Translations under genes and position numbers: made by a program
In this document: positions 61,679 through 64,000 of the stretch, in pieces
Layout: every line of letters starts with the position of its first letter
How positions within the stretch are numbered: position 1 is the stretch's first letter
From: Streptomyces caeruleatus
GTDB taxonomy: Bacteria; Actinomycetota; Actinomycetes; Streptomycetales; Streptomycetaceae
Assembly (NCBI RefSeq): GCF_001514235.1
Contig: NZ_KQ948927.1
Coordinates: 195,813 to 259,812, forward strand
DNA length: 64,000 nucleotides
Reading direction: 5' to 3'
Notes under the pieces: generated by a model
Databases searched by the model: none
Told to the model about the DNA's origin: nothing
Seen by the model: the letters and a program-made list of their open reading frames with translations, nothing else

Positions 61679-62080
61679 CTAGGCACTCTGAAGCTTCTTC
61701 GTCCGCAGCAGAGAAGCCAACGCCCCCGCGAACTCCACCGGCTCCACCGGCAAGGTGACCGCCGCCTCGGCCCGACTCCACGTCGCCAGCCACGCATCCT
61801 GCGGCCGCCCGATCAGCAGCAGCACCGGCGGGCAGTTGAACACCTCGTCCTTGATCTGCCGGCAGACCCCCATGCCCCCCATGGGCACGGCCTCACCGTC
61901 CAGCACACAGACGTCGATGCCCCCCTTGTCCAGCTCCTTGAGGACGGCGGCCGGCGTCGCACACTCCACGAACCGCACCACAGGCACGTCCGGAGCGGGC
62001 CGGCGCCCGGTGGCCAACCTCACCTGCTCGCGGGTGTTGGAGTCGTCGCTGTAGACCAGCACCGTGGCGGTCGGCTGCAT
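61679..62080 (-). CDS. Atypical receiver-domain (response-regulator-like) protein
   Basis: A 133-aa stand-alone CheY-like domain. The acidic pair SDD (12-13) and the phosphoacceptor-like D61 (DVCVLDGEAVPMGG) are present. The usual lysine before the cis-proline is replaced (TLPVEPVEF), so phosphorylation chemistry is probably altered. No output domain, no kinase nearby. The gene lies between the L,D-transpeptidase and ctaE, divergent from ctaE. Confidence 0.8.
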   Translation of the reverse strand: MQPTATVLVYSDDSNTREQVRLATGRRPAPDVPVVRFVECATPAAVLKELDKGGIDVCVLDGEAVPMGGMGVCRQIKDEVFNCPPVLLLIGRPQDAWLATWSRAEAAVTLPVEPVEFAGALASLLRTKKLQSA

Positions 62081-62139
62081 TGTTCCTCCGTGACGTCAGC
62101 GTCGTAAGGACAGGCCCGTTGGGCCGGATGCTACTCCCT

Positions 62140-62167
62140 TGAACACCACGTCAACACCGGTATGAAC
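62140..62167 (+). promoter_or_regulatory. Candidate promoter of the ctaE-qcrCA(B) operon
   Basis: TTGAAC (62140-62145), a 16-nt spacer and TATGAA (62162-62167) resemble a housekeeping promoter, about 60 nt upstream of the ctaE start. Confidence 0.4.
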
Positions 62168-62214
62168 GGGGAAGACACTCCGAACGGCACCCCCCGGAGT
62201 GAGGGCGGGATAAG

Positions 62215-62235
62215 CGACCGACATAATGTCGGTCG
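62215..62235. promoter_or_regulatory. 21-bp perfect palindrome overlapping the ctaE start codon
   Basis: CGACCGACAT-A-ATGTCGGTCG. The right arm contains the ATG of ctaE (62226). No Shine-Dalgarno sequence is in place. A DNA-binding site or start-occluding hairpin is possible; an alternative GTG at 62235 begins just after it. Confidence 0.7.
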
Positions 62236-62846
62236 TGGCGACAGCAACGACAGTAGACAAGGGTCACGCGCACCCGTCGGTCAACCGACCGAACCTCACC
62301 AGCGTCGGAACCATCATCTGGTTGAGTTCCGAGCTGATGTTCTTCGCGGCCCTCTTCGCGATGTACTTCACCCTGCGATCGGTGACGGGTCCCGATTTCT
62401 GGCACGAGAAGGCCGAGGCCCTGAACTTCCCGTTCTCGGCGACGAACACCACCATCCTGGTGCTCTCCTCCCTCACCTGCCAGCTCGGCGTGTTCGCCGC
62501 CGAGCGCGGTGACGTGAAGAAGCTCCGGGGCTGGTTCATCGTCACCTTCGTCATGGGTGCGATCTTCATCGGCGGTCAGGTGTACGAGTACACCGAGCTG
62601 GTCAAGCACGAGGGCCTCTCGCTCTCGTCCGACCCGTACGGCTCGGTCTTCTACCTGACCACCGGCTTCCACGGCCTGCACGTGACGGGCGGACTCATCG
62701 CCTTCCTGCTGGTCCTCGGTCGCACCTACGCGGCGAAGAGGTTCACGCACGAGCAGGCGACCGCCGCGATCGTCGTGTCCTACTACTGGCACTTCGTCGA
62801 TGTCGTCTGGATCGGCCTCTTCGCCACGATCTACATGATCAAGTAG
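62226..62846 (+). CDS. ctaE: Cytochrome c oxidase subunit III
   Basis: A 206-aa subunit with five TM helices, beginning [20 protein letters not shown] (the conserved E in the lipid-binding cleft) and later [19 protein letters not shown] and [19 protein letters not shown]. It supports proton uptake and stability of the aa3 oxidase. Start ATG 62226 lies inside a palindrome and lacks a clear ribosome site, so a leaderless or GTG 62235 start is possible. First gene of ctaE-qcrC-qcrA. Confidence 0.95.
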   Translation: MSVVATATTVDKGHAHPSVNRPNLTSVGTIIWLSSELMFFAALFAMYFTLRSVTGPDFWHEKAEALNFPFSATNTTILVLSSLTCQLGVFAAERGDVKKLRGWFIVTFVMGAIFIGGQVYEYTELVKHEGLSLSSDPYGSVFYLTTGFHGLHVTGGLIAFLLVLGRTYAAKRFTHEQATAAIVVSYYWHFVDVVWIGLFATIYMIK

Positions 62847-62926
62847 CCGGGCCCGATCCCGCGCGCGTTCCACAAACGCACACACCGCAAGCATCGACGC
62901 AGAAGATCCTGACACCGGGGTAATCC

Positions 62927-63739
62927 GTGAAAAAGCTCTCCGCACGACGACGCCATCCGCTGGCGGCGGTCGTCGTCCTACTCCTCGCGCTGGCGTGCAC
63001 GGGGGGGCTGTACGCCGTGTTCGCTCCCGCGGACAAGGCGCAGGCCGAGGAAACCGCCCAGTCCCTCACCATCGAGGAGGGCAAGAAGCTCTACACCGTC
63101 GGCTGCGCCAGCTGCCACGGAACCGATGGTCAGGGAACCTCTGACGGTCCGAGCCTGGTGGGTGTCGGCGCCGCAGCCGTCGACTTCCAGGTCTCGACGG
63201 GCCGTATGCCGGCCGCCACCTCCCAGGGCGCCCAGGTTCCGGCCAAGAAGAACATCTACTCGCAGGCCGAGATCGACCAGCTCGCGGCGTTCATCGCCTC
63301 GCTGGGTGCCGGTCCGTCCGTCCCGACCGAGGAGCAGTACGGCCCCGAGGGCGCGGACATCGCCAAGGGCGGCGAGCTCTTCCGCAACAACTGCGCCCAG
63401 TGCCACAACTTCACCGGCAAGGGCGGCGCGCTGACGAAGGGCAAGTACGCCCCGAGCCTTGAGAACGTCGACCCCAAGCACATCTACGAGGCCATGCAGA
63501 CCGGCCCGCAGAACATGCCGTCGTTCCCCGACACCACGCTGTCGGAGCAGAACAAGAAGGACATCATCGCGTACCTGCACGCGGTCAACAGCGACGAGAC
63601 GGTCAACCCGGGTGGTCTGGAGCTGGGCGGCCTCGGGCCGGTCAGTGAGGGCCTCTTCGCCTGGATCTTCGGGCTCGGTGCACTGATCGCGGTCGCCGTC
63701 TGGGTCGCCGCTCGGACCGCAAAGGCCAAGAAGTCATGA
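62927..63739 (+). CDS. qcrC: Cytochrome bc1 complex dihaem cytochrome c subunit
   Basis: A 270-aa exported dihaem protein. N-terminal signal/anchor (VVVLLLALACTGGLYAVF), haem-binding CASCH (about 63-67) and CAQCH (about 158-162), with likely Met ligands in GRMPAAT and QNMPSFPD, and a C-terminal TM anchor (GLFAWIFGLGALIAVAVWVA). It replaces soluble cytochrome c, passing electrons from the bc1 core to CuA of CtaC. The stop overlaps qcrA's ATG. Confidence 0.95.
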   Translation: MKKLSARRRHPLAAVVVLLLALACTGGLYAVFAPADKAQAEETAQSLTIEEGKKLYTVGCASCHGTDGQGTSDGPSLVGVGAAAVDFQVSTGRMPAATSQGAQVPAKKNIYSQAEIDQLAAFIASLGAGPSVPTEEQYGPEGADIAKGGELFRNNCAQCHNFTGKGGALTKGKYAPSLENVDPKHIYEAMQTGPQNMPSFPDTTLSEQNKKDIIAYLHAVNSDETVNPGGLELGGLGPVSEGLFAWIFGLGALIAVAVWVAARTAKAKKS

Positions 63740-64000
63740 GTAGCCAAGACATTCCAGAAGAGAACCTGCCCGCTGAGCAGGACGCCCACGTCGCGGTAGC
63801 GGACGAGAAGAACCCCTTCGCCGACCCCGGTCTGCCGCCCCACGAGCACCGGATCCAGGACATCGACGAGCGGGCCGCCAGGCGGTCCGAGCGCACGGTC
63901 GCCCTGCTGTTCACGGTGTCGATGCTGGCCACCGTCGGCTTCATCGCCTCGTACGTGGCGATCCCGCACGACAAGTCGGTCTTCGTCTTCCCGATCGGTC
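63736..64000 (+). CDS. qcrA: Rieske iron-sulfur subunit of the bc1 complex (partial, runs off the window)
   Basis: The first 88 codons are present. ATG 63736 overlaps the qcrC stop (ATGA). An acidic N terminus (MSSQDIPEENLPAEQD) and PPHEHRIQDIDERAARRSER lead into the first of the family's three N-terminal helices (VALLFTVSMLATVGFIASYV). The [2Fe-2S] domain is beyond the right edge. Identity rests on position after qcrC and the N-terminal pattern of actinobacterial QcrA. Confidence 0.88.
   Translation, partial: MSSQDIPEENLPAEQDAHVAVADEKNPFADPGLPPHEHRIQDIDERAARRSERTVALLFTVSMLATVGFIASYVAIPHDKSVFVFPIG

Noticed and set aside
1..64000. tRNA, rRNA or insertion-sequence genes
   Set aside because: No cloverleaf-like sequence, no rRNA segment and no transposase-like protein was recognised on either strand by reading; a dedicated scan was not possible.

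Overview
The window is high-GC actinobacterial DNA. Gene content, gene order, GTG starts and GC-rich third codon positions fit a Streptomyces chromosome core region. I see no tRNA, rRNA, prophage, insertion sequence or CRISPR array. 56 protein genes are annotated; the last (qcrA) runs off the right edge.

Layout. 0-10 kb: lipB, a TPR-type regulator, an FAD oxidoreductase, a TIGR01777 epimerase-like protein, a GNAT enzyme, a MarP-like membrane protease, a PGRP-type amidase and a FemX-type peptidyltransferase (lipoylation and cell-wall genes). 10-15 kb: a WYL regulator divergent from a membrane histidine kinase/LuxR response-regulator pair, then a small secreted protein. 15-24 kb: the 2-oxoacid dehydrogenase block, aceE, a GntR/FCD regulator, a two-lipoyl-domain E2 (sucB type), lpdA and leucyl aminopeptidase. 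LipB supplies the lipoyl group that the E2 carries.

24.5-31.1 kb: a five-gene unit with four translationally coupled genes. It encodes a secreted polysaccharide-deacetylase-like protein, a PelF-type GT4 glycosyltransferase, a 12-TM membrane protein, a spherulin-4-type (GH135-like) protein and a GH114-like lipoprotein. This set parallels the fungal galactosaminogalactan cluster and bacterial Pel clusters, and it is the main discovery candidate.

31-37 kb: lower-ladder cobalamin genes (cobS, cobT and a cobU fused to a beta-lactamase-fold domain) mixed with a rhomboid-like protein, a membrane protein and a methyltransferase. 37-47 kb: an HtrA-like lipoprotein protease, a methyltransferase, a DUF3043 protein, PspA/PspAA, a second histidine kinase/response regulator pair and a large RND (HAE1-type) exporter. 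47-49 kb: about 130-bp tandem repeats beside an ECF42-type sigma factor and its DGPF partner. 49-57 kb: a methyltransferase, nadA, an ErpA-type Fe-S carrier, a large membrane-anchored protein, a PfkB kinase and a cysteine desulfurase-TusA fusion. 57-64 kb: the aerobic respiratory chain (ctaCDF, ctaE, qcrC, qcrA), with an L,D-transpeptidase lipoprotein and an atypical receiver protein between the two halves.

A dispersed GC-rich palindromic repeat family (about ten loci, two subtypes) sits mostly at gene ends. One copy is read in frame inside a membrane-protein gene. Other notable structures are strong convergent-gene terminators, a 31-bp palindrome upstream of aceE, a 21-bp palindrome over the ctaE start codon and three overlapping mini-ORFs between a kinase and its regulator. 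Family names come from motif recognition without database searches.
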